DNA of 64,000 bases from Tenrec ecaudatus (taxonomy: Eukaryota > Chordata > Mammalia > Afrosoricida > Tenrecidae), in assembly GCF_050624435.1 (NCBI RefSeq), contig NC_134539.1, forward strand, positions 42,874,001 through 42,938,000, written 5' to 3'. Positions 54,842 through 64,000 of this stretch are shown here, in pieces (the first letter of the stretch is position 1; every line of letters begins with the position of its first letter). The notes beneath the pieces are model-generated. The model saw only the letters and a list, made by a program, of their open reading frames with translations, did no database searches and was not told the DNA's origin. A program made the translations under genes and the position numbers.

Positions 54842-55170
54842 AAAAAGCCTCAGTGGCACAGAGGTTAAGCATTTGACTGGTAATTGGAAGGAGAAAGGGC
54901 GGGGTGTCAGTCTACTTCCCTACAGATTCCCACTGACACGTACTGCCAGAGAGGCCAGAGTAGAACTGTTTTCGAGACTGTTAAATCTTTATGGAACGGC
55001 CACATCTTTTCTCCTGTGGAATGGCTAGTCGATTCCACACCATCATTTCAGTAAATGGTCCTATGTTTGACCCACTGATCCACCAAGGGTTCTCCCTAAA
55101 AACTGCAGCCTTGGAAGCCCTTTGGGGCAGTTCCTCTCTGTCCTGTCGGAAGACTGAGTCAGAAGCAAGC
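54842..55170. repeat. Composite of AfroSINE fragments
   Basis: CCTCAGTGGCACAGAGGTTA starts a + oriented head. TCTTTATGGAACGGCC to CCACTGATCCACCAAGGGTT (about 54985-55090) is in the minus orientation. A third + piece carries CCTTTGGGGCAGTTCCTCTC. Two or three SINEs overlap in a mosaic. Confidence 0.6.
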
Positions 55171-55344
55171 TGATGCCAGTGGATTTAGTGACTTGTTTCC
55201 CATGTAACTGGGGTCCTTGTTTACTTCTCAGGTTTTGTTCTCTGGTTGACTTGGAAGGAGGAAGGGGTCTGAAGAATGAAGTTTCAAATATTTAGACTGC
55301 TTTTAATGTTCAGGAGTTCTGGAGGCAGTGTGAACTTCACACTG

Positions 55345-55515
55345 AGGTGCTAAGCACAATGTCAGCAATGAAAACCCACCAGTGTTATGCTGGAGAAAAA
55401 TGAGGCTCTCTCTCCTGTAAAAATGTAGAGTCTTCAGAAACTCAAAGAGGGCAGTTCACCATGTGTCCTAAACGGTTGTTTTCAGTTAGAATCCTCTTGA
55501 TGGCAGCGAGTTTTT
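55345..55515 (+). repeat. AfroSINE-type SINE, decayed
   Basis: GTGCTAAGCACAATGTCAGC, AAACCCACCAGTGTTATGC and GTTAGAATCCTCTTGATGGC mark head, middle and tail. Confidence 0.6.
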
Positions 55516-57756
55516 TGGATTTGATTGTTCACATTAACAATGTGTTATGAATATGAGTATTTGAGAACAAATGTGCTCAGAAGTATTTTTTCATCTATGA
55601 CTCTATTCTTTAGTAACTACAAGGTTCTAATTAGCACCTAGGGCAGTGAGGGTGTTACAGCTGTACATGGAGAGAGCCACTGCTTCCCAGGTCGCTGACC
55701 AGAGCAACATTTGAAATTGAGTACACTTGGAAAGCGCCTCCACCCTCAAACCTAGAACTTGACCCAGTGTCACGCATCCAAGACGATAAATATTTCTATG
55801 TCTCCCTCAAATTTTAATTTCTGAAAAGCAAACAGTTATTTCATCCATCCTATTATAAATTCTCAGGTAAAATCTCCCTTCAAAACCTAGACAGAAGTGC
55901 CACATTCTACCTCCTAGCACACCATTATCACTCAGGAAGCTTTTCAAACCTGGGAAATGCCCAGTTACTGACCAGTCAAAATAATTTATATGAAGAAGAG
56001 TATTAGCAGTTACTTCTTTTTCCTTCCTCTTTCTCGATCATTGAGACCTGGGCTGGGTGACCTGTAACTTTGTGGCACCATAAGAAGATGACAAACTTAA
56101 GAGTAAGGCCCAGGCTTGAATTTCTCCTTCATCATGAGGGATTTTAGAGTGGAGAACCTATCAGCCTGGTGTTCACGTGAGTAAGACTGGGAGTGATAGA
56201 TGTTTCTGAGGGGTCATAGGAGGGTTAAATGGCAAGATTGTGTGAGGTTCTTAGCATCAAACCTAGGATTAAGTAAGTGCTAAAGACATGTTTGTTTTCT
56301 TCTTCCAAGGTCCTTTTTCTAAAGGGTCCTCAGATGAATTTAAAGAAATTGTGGCAGGACACATTGCCTTACTCAGAATGCTGCATGACTGCATTTGCTT
56401 AAGAAGAGGAAAAGGGTTAATTCGTTATTAGGGTTATTGAAGGTCAAATTTTATGTGTTAGGAATTTAGAGACATTCCCAAATTACCTCCTCTAATTCAA
56501 ACTTGTATTTTCATTTTGTAGGCTAAGTTGTCATTTCCTAGGGTCACTTCATACAAGCAGGTTTCAAAAGGTTGTGGAAAAATTCCTTTATCTTTTCATT
56601 TCATTTTTCCGCCAACTTTTTCGAGCTGTCTTTATTCCATTTTTGTTCTTGTTCATTGCCATGGAGTTGATTCCGGCTCAGGGCTACCTGTGTGCAGGGT
56701 GGAACCAGCCCACAGGCTGTGCTCTGCTACCAGCGTTCATAGTTCCAAGCACTTCTCTCTGCCTCCACAGAGTCAGTGCCTACTTTTGTCCTGGGCTTCT
56801 CTTTCAATGTTCCAACTTTCCCTAGAGGTAAACCTTCCCCTCTTGCTGTTGGATCTTTGCCTAGCTAAAATAAGATGACCTGATTTCAAGACAGAAAGGA
56901 TATGGAGTACTTAGTTTCGTATAATTTGTCAATGCTGGTGAATGTGTCAGTGTTAAGGAGGAGAATTGAAAACACTCGTTTCTGCCTTCTGCCCCAAATT
57001 TGTGTTTCTCTCTTTCACATGGACAAATTCATTTGCACATTCTCATGGACCAGGCAAGAATCAGCAGATTACATGATGCCATTTTAAACTGCCCTGCATG
57101 ACACTGAAATCCCATTACAGTTTACAGGTCAAACAGATTCAAGGGTGGAATATTTTATTAGAACCAGTCCTAAAGTAGACAAGTATAAATTTGCTAATGA
57201 GATCTTTCACTATAGTCTCAGAACTCTAAGCCTAGAATGTGCCCCTAACCTAAGCACCCCAACCCCAACAGATTATGTAGGGACCCATTAGCAAACCACG
57301 GAGAAGCTCTCACAATACAGTTTTTTTAAAAAACAACCGATTTTACAGCCTCTGTTAACTTCAGAACTTGGATAATAGCTCATGGGTCTGTTAAAGGAAA
57401 ATCATATGTAACTATGTGTCTCCTCTACTTCCTAACAGAAATAGATGCATATGAATTCTCTAAACAAAATCATGAGTAGATTGCAGTGTCTGTTTACCAG
57501 TGTACAGTTTGGTTTTACTTTCAGGTACAGATTGTTTGTGGTACTATTGAAAATGCCTTTGATAGTATTGTTTTGATCAAAAAATTTTAATATATTGTCT
57601 AATTTGGGTTGATGAGTAAAATTTTATAATTTTATAATCTCTTGTGATGTTTTGTTTGTTTCCACATCTTGAAGTAGGAAACTCAAACAACCCTATCAAA
57701 TGATATTTTGCCACCAGTGCAATGAAGTTCAGCCACCCTAGTGGTATGCACAAGTG
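55516..57756. other. Mostly unassigned, with MIR and BovB/SINE traces
   Basis: A MIR-like piece lies at about 56215-56285 (ATTAAGTAAGTGCTAAAG). A minus-strand SINE or BovB end lies at 56645-56790 (GCCATGGAGTTGATTCCGGC). The 116-aa frame at 56528-56878 runs across it and is not a gene. Confidence 0.5.
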
Positions 57757-58255
57757 TTAGTCCGGATTGACAAGAGAAACAAACCCAGGGAGACTCATCT
57801 GTGTATAAGAAAGAGCTTTATATAAAGAGCAATTGTACATTAAGAAAACATCCCAGTCCAGATCAAGTCCAGAAATCCTATACTAGCCCAAATGTCCAGT
57901 ACCAGTCTGTAAATTCCTCTTTAGACACAACGCAACACATGCAATGACACGAAATGCAGGAAGATCACAGGCCAGTGGGTGGAATGGATTGTGTAGTGGT
58001 GGAAGCATCTCAGTGCTGTCAGGGGTCTCCACGTGGCTCCTCCAGCTCCAGGGCTCTGGCTGCATCAGTATAGCTCCATCAGGCTCATCCTCAGTAATGT
58101 CTCACAGGAAGTGAGCATGTGTCCTGCTTCCAGCGAGCTATTTATCTCCTCAGCACCTCCAAATGAGATCATTTAGCTGCAGCCTGATAGGCTAAACTCT
58201 ACCCCTTCCCTCTTAATACTCTCAAATTGAAAACATTATGTAACTACCAAGGAAC
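57757..58255. repeat. LTR-like segment, about 500 bp
   Basis: Begins TGTTAGTCCGGATTGACAAG and has TATAAGAAAGAGCTTTATAT, GCTCCTCCAGCTCCAGGGCT and a right end near ACATTATGTAACTACCAAGG. It has LTR-like length and starts with TGTT; a fragment of its right end recurs at 20005-20105. I recall similar sequence as a dispersed afrotherian LTR, but orientation is not settled. Confidence 0.6.
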
Positions 58256-58499
58256 ACAAACTTGTATACTTGGGAATCCCAAGAATTCCCAACCTACCAG
58301 TCAAAGATCATGGTCACCAGGAACATGCCAGTAAGTCAATAAAATGAAGTTTATTAGGTTTTTTGCAGTGGGAACTGTGGCATGTTTCAAGAAAATACAA
58401 TTGTAAACCTTGGGTTTTACAAGATTTGCACTGACATCAGACTTGTGGACACGGCACAGTAAAAAGTCCTAGTTTGTCCAAAGGTAGCGCTGTGTCAAA
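58256..58499. other. Unassigned
   Basis: Nothing recognised. Confidence 0.5.
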
Positions 58500-60093
58500 A
58501 AATTTTAAAGAACCATGACCAAGTGGGATTTATTTCAGGTATACACAAAGCAGGCCCAACATTTGAAAAATAATCAGTATAATGTATCTATCAACAAATA
58601 AAGAAATCATACGGACATACCAATAGATACAGAACAAGGATTTGACAAATTTTAGCTTATCAATTAAAATCTCAGCAAATTAAAAATATAGAATTAATTC
58701 AACTTGATTGAGACTATTAAAAACTGATTCTAAATAGCAAAGGACTGCGTGCTTTCACTCTCAGAGGAAGAATCAGGCAAGAATGTCTGTTCTCGCCAAT
58801 CTGAGTCAACATTTTTCTACAAACCCTTTGAAACTTTTCATAGGATTAGAAATACCATTACAATAAGACAAGAAAAAGAAAGAAAAGGCATACAACTGGA
58901 AAATAAAACTAATTTTAAGATGCCACAATTATGTACATAGACAATGCCAAATCTATTAAAATTGTAAAACCTACAACTTGTAAGCTTAGCAAAGTATACA
59001 CTGTATTTCTGTACAAGAGGACTTCAAAATGTTCATGGATAAATTTCATTATATTTTAATTCCATTTTCCCACAAACTTTTAAAAATCCCCCTTATATGC
59101 TAACAGTGAACGTATAGAAACTTAAAGTGACATTTTACAATTACTCCAAAGTTCTTACGTATACACTTAATAAAGCAGAAGATGTGTCTACTGAAAATGT
59201 GGTTAGAAGCCGTCAACAGAGACCTAAATAAACGGACAGGCGCACCGACCACGCGTGTGCTAGTTCACATAGCACAGATGGCAAATGTGCCCTGATTGAT
59301 GTAGATGTTTAATGCGATTCTGATAAAAGTCTCACCAAGGTTTTTTAACGTAGATGGACTTACTCTAAAATTGCAGTGGCAAGGCACAAACTAGAATAGC
59401 TCAAACAATTGTAACAGAAAGATTAAAGTAGTAGAAAATTTTACGATCCAAATCTGATTTTGGCCTGACAATTCAATATCCATTTCTTCTGATGTACAAG
59501 GAAGGTGCCATTGCCCTTACTTTGTGAATGAGGGAGCTGTACTGTGGACATAGCACATCTTAAGTCCTTGTTTTCTGACTTGAAATACAATGGCTCCTCT
59601 GGACAGTGTCTACTCCCTCTAATTTTGATTAATTGATGACCACCCCCCACTTTTTATAATTATACTTTGAAAGCAACCTCATACTGAAAGAAAGGTCACT
59701 CTGACCAATCGTAAAGCTTCTTTCACAGCTGTAGTCATGTGTAGGCTAGCTAGAGTCAGCTCCATAGCAATGGGTTTCTTTTTTATCGTAAGCCCCTGAT
59801 AGGTGTAAAAAGAGACACAGAAATCAATGAGGCTGAATAACGAATTCAGGAAAAGGTCCACACAAGTATGTCCAACTGATTTTTGACAAAGATAAGCTGC
59901 AATTGGTCTTCTCATCAAATGATGGTGGACATTTGTAGGCAAAAAATGAAGTTTGCTTAAATCTCATACCTTACATGAAAATTAACTCAAAATGGATCAC
60001 CTTTTGAAATGTAAAACTAAAAATTTCACGGGAATAGAAAATATTCAGGGCCTAGGACTAGACAGAGTTCTTACACTTGCTACCAAATGCACA
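58500..60093 (+). pseudogene. Old L1 ORF2 fragment, + orientation
   Basis: ACCATGACCAAGTGGGATTT, then AGGCAAGAATGTCTGTTCTC, ATTAACTCAAAATGGATCAC and so on follow the L1 ORF2 order (reverse transcriptase to the later part). It is interrupted by a mariner-type element at 59015-59100 and an unassigned stretch at about 59455-59790, and at the right by an L1 3' end. Confidence 0.7.
59015..59100. mobile_element. Short mariner-type inverted-repeat element
   Basis: AAGAGGACTTCAAAATGTTC and CCACAAACTTTTAAAAATCC are imperfect inverted termini. It interrupts the old L1. Confidence 0.6.
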
Positions 60094-60501
60094 CTTTTTT
60101 AATAAATCATTTTATTGGGGGCTCTTACAGCTCTTATAACAATCCATACATCAATTGTATCAAACACATTTGTACATATGTTTCCATCATCATTTTCAAA
60201 ACATTTTCTTTCTACTTGAGTCCTTGGTATCAGCTCCTCCTTTTTTCTCTTCCCACCCTCGTGAACTCTTGGTAATTAAAAATTTTTTTGTTTTCATATC
60301 TTACACTGTCTGCTGTCTCCCTCCACCCATGTTTCTGTTGTTCTTCCCCCAGGGATGGGTGGAGAAAGGGGTTAAGCATTGATCATTATGATCGGCTCCC
60401 CTTTCTCCCCCTCTTACCCCCAATAGTATTGCTACTGTCAGTGTTGGTTCTGGAGGACTTCTCTGTTCTGGATTCTGTGGTGAGAACTATCTGTACCAGT
60501 G
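60094..60501 (-). mobile_element. L1 3' end inserted in the old L1
   Basis: The 10-base direct repeat CAAATGCACA lies at 60084-60093 and 60502-60511. Inside, the inverted 3' end begins near 60107 (ATTTTATTGGGGGCTCTTAC) after a T run. 5'-truncated after about 400 bases. Confidence 0.8.
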
Positions 60502-60511
60502 CAAATGCACA

Positions 60512-61489
60512 GTACTTAAAGGGAAGCTTAGCTTTAGCTGTCTTAGTAGAAGAATGGCGGTCTCAGAAGTGTGATGGGACGACAGAAGTCTTATCCAGAG
60601 GGCTCCAGGGAACTAGAATGAGCATTTGAGGCTCCCTTCGATGAGTCAGGGCAGGAGATCTGGCAATGAGGCCCTGGGTTCTCTGGAAGACATTTTCTGG
60701 AATGGAGCAGTGAGCGGACACATGGAAGCCAATGGTAGTGCTTGGCCCAGACACTGCATACAATTTGGAGAAGGTGCTAGAGCAGTTCCTACACCTCCTG
60801 CTTCCATTAGACGGGATGGACTGTCCACGAGGGGATACCAGAGGGCGTAGCTGTGGGAACTGGGGAGAGCAGCATCCAGGAAATGTGAGGAGCCCCCAGA
60901 TTAAATTCTAAGTCTTAGCTCCCCTTTCCCTGTATTTGTCCATCTCTGGAGACTGGGCTCCAATGGTACTGAGAAGCTACTCCAGTTGTCCTGGAAAGCC
61001 GAGGGTAAAAACGGACTTTCATCTCCCCAGCTATTCCCCATCCCCACACGTAAGGAGCAAACTTGATATCCCCTGGCTTTCTGAGGCTTCTGAATCAGGC
61101 CAAGCCAAGTGCAGCTTCTGTTCACTTTTCCTCATTTCTGCTCAGCGTGATTCTGCTGCCTGGGCCAGTGAGCCCAAGCAGAGACTGTTGGCCGAGGGAG
61201 GCTAGATCAGGCATCATCCCTTTCCCATCGTGGGGGTACATAGTCAAGGAGAGCGGAGCACAGATTACATCTGTTAAAACTGCTCTGGCTTCAATGTGTG
61301 TCTCAGAAAGGGTTCTGAAGTCTCAGCTAGTGATGTACTTATTTCAGACAATGTGCAAAGAAACACATCATCACAGGTCCAGTAGGCGCAATTGTACAGC
61401 GGTAATAAGTAAAAATTATAGTGACAGTCATAGAGAACATGAGAGAAGAGAGATTGAAATAATGAAGTCAGACATATTTTATGGTAGCA
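60512..61489. other. Unassigned
   Basis: Open frames of 89 and 188 aa on the + strand (60936-61629) overlap others on the minus strand and lack known motifs; the longer runs into a G homopolymer. I see no supported gene. Confidence 0.45.
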
Positions 61490-62083
61490 TACTCACCTCA
61501 GCCTCATTTGGTGGTCCACGTGGGGGGGGGGGGGGGAGAGAGAGAGAAAACGAGAACGAGAGCTATTTATTGCTAACCATAGCTTTTATATTCTCTGGGG
61601 ACATGCAGGCCCCCAAATTATACAGGTGATGACATGTCACAGGAAAGGATTGTGCTACAGGTAATACGGTAATGGGAGGGGGGTGATCTAAGGGTATCCA
61701 CGCAATAGGAAGAGGAGGGATTGGGAGTATACATGTGACAAGATGGGCAGATCCTAAATTCAGGATGGTAGCCTAACTTTGGATGTCACTGAGCTGGTTT
61801 GGGTGTGACCTGTTCTCTGACCCACCATAGAAACCATTAGCAGTAGGGTGTAAACCGATCCTGCAGGGACCAAACTGATGGCCCCACGCCTTTAGGGAGA
61901 AATAGGCCATTGTCTTTAACTGCAGGGAGTGGGCCCTATTTGTGGTGGGACCAGACAGTAGTCTGGCAGCTGACTGCCTTCAGGGAAGTAACTTGACAAT
62001 CATTTACCATTAGCTGCAAGCAGTGTCCTAAGTCTAACTGTTATTGGGGGCAGACTTGAGAAAAATCTTTCTGTTTCCCACAG
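61490..62083 (-). repeat. Candidate solo LTR
   Basis: On the minus strand it could start TGTGGGAAACAG at 62083. It has ATAAAAG (TATA-like) near 61590 and AATAAA near 61566, closely spaced, and then a C-rich and TC-rich end at 61522-61545. The arrangement is LTR-like (betaretrovirus type). The right terminus and target duplication were not found. Confidence 0.4.
61522..61546. repeat. Fifteen-base G run and (GA)n
   Basis: A G homopolymer (61522-61536) followed by AGAGAGAGAGA. Confidence 0.9.
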
Positions 62084-62883
62084 GGGGTTGGTGAGGGAGG
62101 GAGATTTAAGGTGTCCTCTAGAGTGTATTTTGTTGGTTGTTTTGAGGCAGAGTGAAGGTTGGGTTTAATTTCTTAAGCTCCAGTGGGGCCCCCTGGAAAC
62201 ATCTGCAGGATTTAAGTGGCCAAAGGGTGCCTCCCTCATCCCCTGCCCCCACCACTGTGTGTGTTTCGGGATTGTCTGTCTGGGAAGCTGAGAGCTCTGG
62301 ACAGCTGAAGCCTGTGCTACTTCCCACCTGCCTAAAATGTGGCCTGGGGGCAAGCTCTCTCCCTAGCCCAGTCTGCGCCTCCACTCCCCAGCCCATGGAG
62401 CTGGGGGCTTGATTTTAAGTCTGGTCCCCAAGGGGGTGGGGCTGAGTGGGGAATAAAGACAACTGATAAGCATGACAATATTGACTTTATGGGGCGTATT
62501 CAATGAATTTACTTTCTGCAAGTAGCCTGTACTCTTCTTATCTGCTGCCCACAGAGCATCGAAATCCTCATCTGGAGCACTGATAGTCATGTTCCTTGAA
62601 CTTGATACAAAGACCAGAGAGTAAAGAGGGAAGGGGGAGTTCCACCCTGCCCCTGCCCCTTTCTTTTTTCTAGGGTCTGGTCTTAACTTACCCTCCCCCA
62701 ACCCCCCCTTCCCCCCTGCCCCTAGGTTGGTTGGCTGGAATAGGAGGCACTCAGCTCCAGGCTGAGAGTCAAAGCCAAGTCAGCCCTCGTTCTGAGAGTG
62801 TCAGCAGCTGGGCACAGCCAGGGTTGTGCCTACCTCTAATTGGTAACTGGGGAGAGAAAGTGGGGGAAAGGCTGGGTTTTCCG
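62084..62883. other. Unassigned
   Basis: GC-richer than most of the window, with C-rich runs near 62640-62725. No gene or named repeat is supported. Confidence 0.45.
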
Positions 62884-62945
62884 TTACAGTCTTGGGAACC
62901 CACAGGTCACTATGAGTCAGCACTGACTAGATGGCAGAGTAGGGG
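62884..62945 (+). repeat. AfroSINE-type SINE tail fragment
   Basis: TACAGTCTTGGGAACCCACA, then CACTATGAGTCAGCACTGAC and TAGATGGCAG. Confidence 0.75.
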
Positions 62946-63399
62946 AAGCAAGGCCTGCTCTCTTGAGACAGATGTGTGCCTTGCTTACTGCTGCCAAGGT
63001 TAACATCTGCTCTGGGCAGAAGGAGCAGGTGCAGTGGTGGATTTGGGTGTGTGGTTGTTACAAAGAGCTCCTGGGACGAGCTGGGAAGTGGAAATGCCCG
63101 GTGATCAGAAGACCTGGTGCTCAAGAGAAGCTGTTCTTCTCCTCTGACATGTCTCTCGCCTCGCTCTGGCCTCTTATGCCCTCAATATTGGCAAGCAAGA
63201 AATGCTTGTAATAGCAGTTGGGCAGAGAGGACATTGATGGGAGAAAATTATGAAAGTGTTATTGGAGGATTTCTCATCTAGCTTTCAGATAGCGTTACTC
63301 TGGAAATAAAATAAAATATTTATTGAGAAACTCTGGTTTTATGAGATGCCTATTGTGATCATGGACACACACAAGCACATTGACCTTAGCCCGAGAAAA
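62946..63399. other. Unassigned
   Basis: Nothing recognised; short overlapping frames only. Confidence 0.45.
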
Positions 63400-63572
63400 A
63401 AGAGACTAGTGGTGTAGTGGTTTGAGTTGGGCCTTGATCTGCAAGTTCAATCTTGCTGCTCCCTGAGAGATAGATGGGACTTTCAACTACTGTACTGTCT
63501 TGGAACCTCAAAGGGGCAGTTCTACCCTGTCCTGTAGAGTCGCTATGGGTTAGTATGGCAGTGAGTTTATTA
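63400..63572 (+). repeat. AfroSINE-type SINE
   Basis: Head AAGAGACTAGTGGTGTAGTG, body AAAGGGGCAGTTCTACCCTG and tail GAGTCGCTATGGGTTAGTAT. Confidence 0.8.
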
Positions 63573-63599
63573 TTTTTTTTCATGGGCGGGGTAGAAGTG

Positions 63600-63722
63600 A
63601 AATAATTTGCCCAGGTTGACAACTGGTATCAGAACGGGAATTCAGACTCCCTCACCTCACCCCATAGTCTTCAAAGTCAAACCCAAGGTCTGCTCTTAAT
63701 GACTATGCCAAATTGCCTCTTG
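63600..63722 (-). repeat. MIR fragment
   Basis: The + strand has AATAATTTGCCCAGGTTGAC, then GTCTGCTCTTAATGACTATG: the reverse complement of the MIR core and head. Confidence 0.65.
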
Positions 63723-64000
63723 CTTGCTAATTCCCAGTATCTTATCTTACTTAATCCACAGTAAATCAGTGGGTATTTATGGTTCCCATTTGATAGGAAT
63801 AAGGCTCAGAAGGATCCCACTCCTCTGTATCCGGACTGGCCTGAGGATGCCCCATCTTCCCTTCACTCTGCATGACTAGGGAGCGATGGTAAGGAATTGC
63901 ACCATGCTAAAACACTGCCAGAGCACTCTTTTCTGACGAGAGAGGTGGGGCGCCTCTCGGGCTGAGCAGTGGGATGTCACCCATTCATATGTCCTGGTTT

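Noticed and set aside
56528..56878. 116-aa + strand frame
   Set aside because: Crosses a SINE or BovB end and has no motif.
61063..61629. 188-aa open frame on the + strand
   Set aside because: It crosses a G homopolymer and GA repeat, has no recognisable motif, and ends in a candidate LTR.
54564..64000. TAL2, which lies downstream of FKTN in human
   Set aside because: No basic helix-loop-helix coding sequence was seen on either strand. It probably lies to the right of the window.

Overview
The window is nuclear DNA from a placental mammal, very probably an afrotherian and most likely a tenrec or golden-mole relative. Three repeat signatures point there. There are many tRNA-derived SINE copies of the AfroSINE type (head close to GAGCCCTGGTGGCGCAGTGG, tail close to GTCGCTATGAGTCGG). 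BovB/RTE LINE 3' ends carry (AAC)n tails. Young L1 copies share a distinctive 3' end that reads, on the opposite strand, TTTATTGGGGGCTCATACAA. The species assignment is inference from recalled repeat families; no search was possible.

The only host gene I can support is FKTN (fukutin) on the + strand. Its first coding exon, with the start codon and membrane anchor, lies to the left of the window. Eight coding exons are present: 703-762, 9190-9393, 12793-13070, 17148-17280, 20415-20544, 22464-22597, 24337-24464 and 30066-30279. All introns are GT-AG, all exon lengths equal those I recall for human exons 4-11, and together they give an uninterrupted 426-residue frame ending in a TGA stop at 30277-30279 (human numbering 36-461). 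The 3' UTR follows, with a candidate poly(A) signal at 31097. The introns hold SINEs, BovB and L1 fragments, MIRs, a broken mariner element and small inverted-repeat elements.

From about 32 to 54.6 kb the window is a dense repeat block on the minus strand. It holds an internally deleted L1 (32.06-35.9 kb), a broken piggyBac element (35.9-39.3 kb) with an L1 3' end inserted in it, a second L1 with most of ORF2 but no recognisable ORF1 (39.35-43.2 kb), a pogo-like DNA transposon (44.07-46.18 kb), and an 8.4-kb gammaretrovirus-like provirus (46.18-54.56 kb). The provirus has gag, pro-pol and env remnants, a tRNA-Pro-like primer site, one 603-bp LTR and one cut-down LTR. None of these has an intact protein frame.

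From 54.6 to 64 kb there are SINEs, two LTR-like segments, an old L1 with younger insertions, and stretches in which I recognise nothing. TAL2, which follows FKTN in human, was not found. I saw no CRISPR array, structural RNA gene or new multi-gene system. The points that merit a second look are the nested and rearranged transposons, the provirus regulatory layout and its in-frame gag extension, and a few unexplained inverted repeats.
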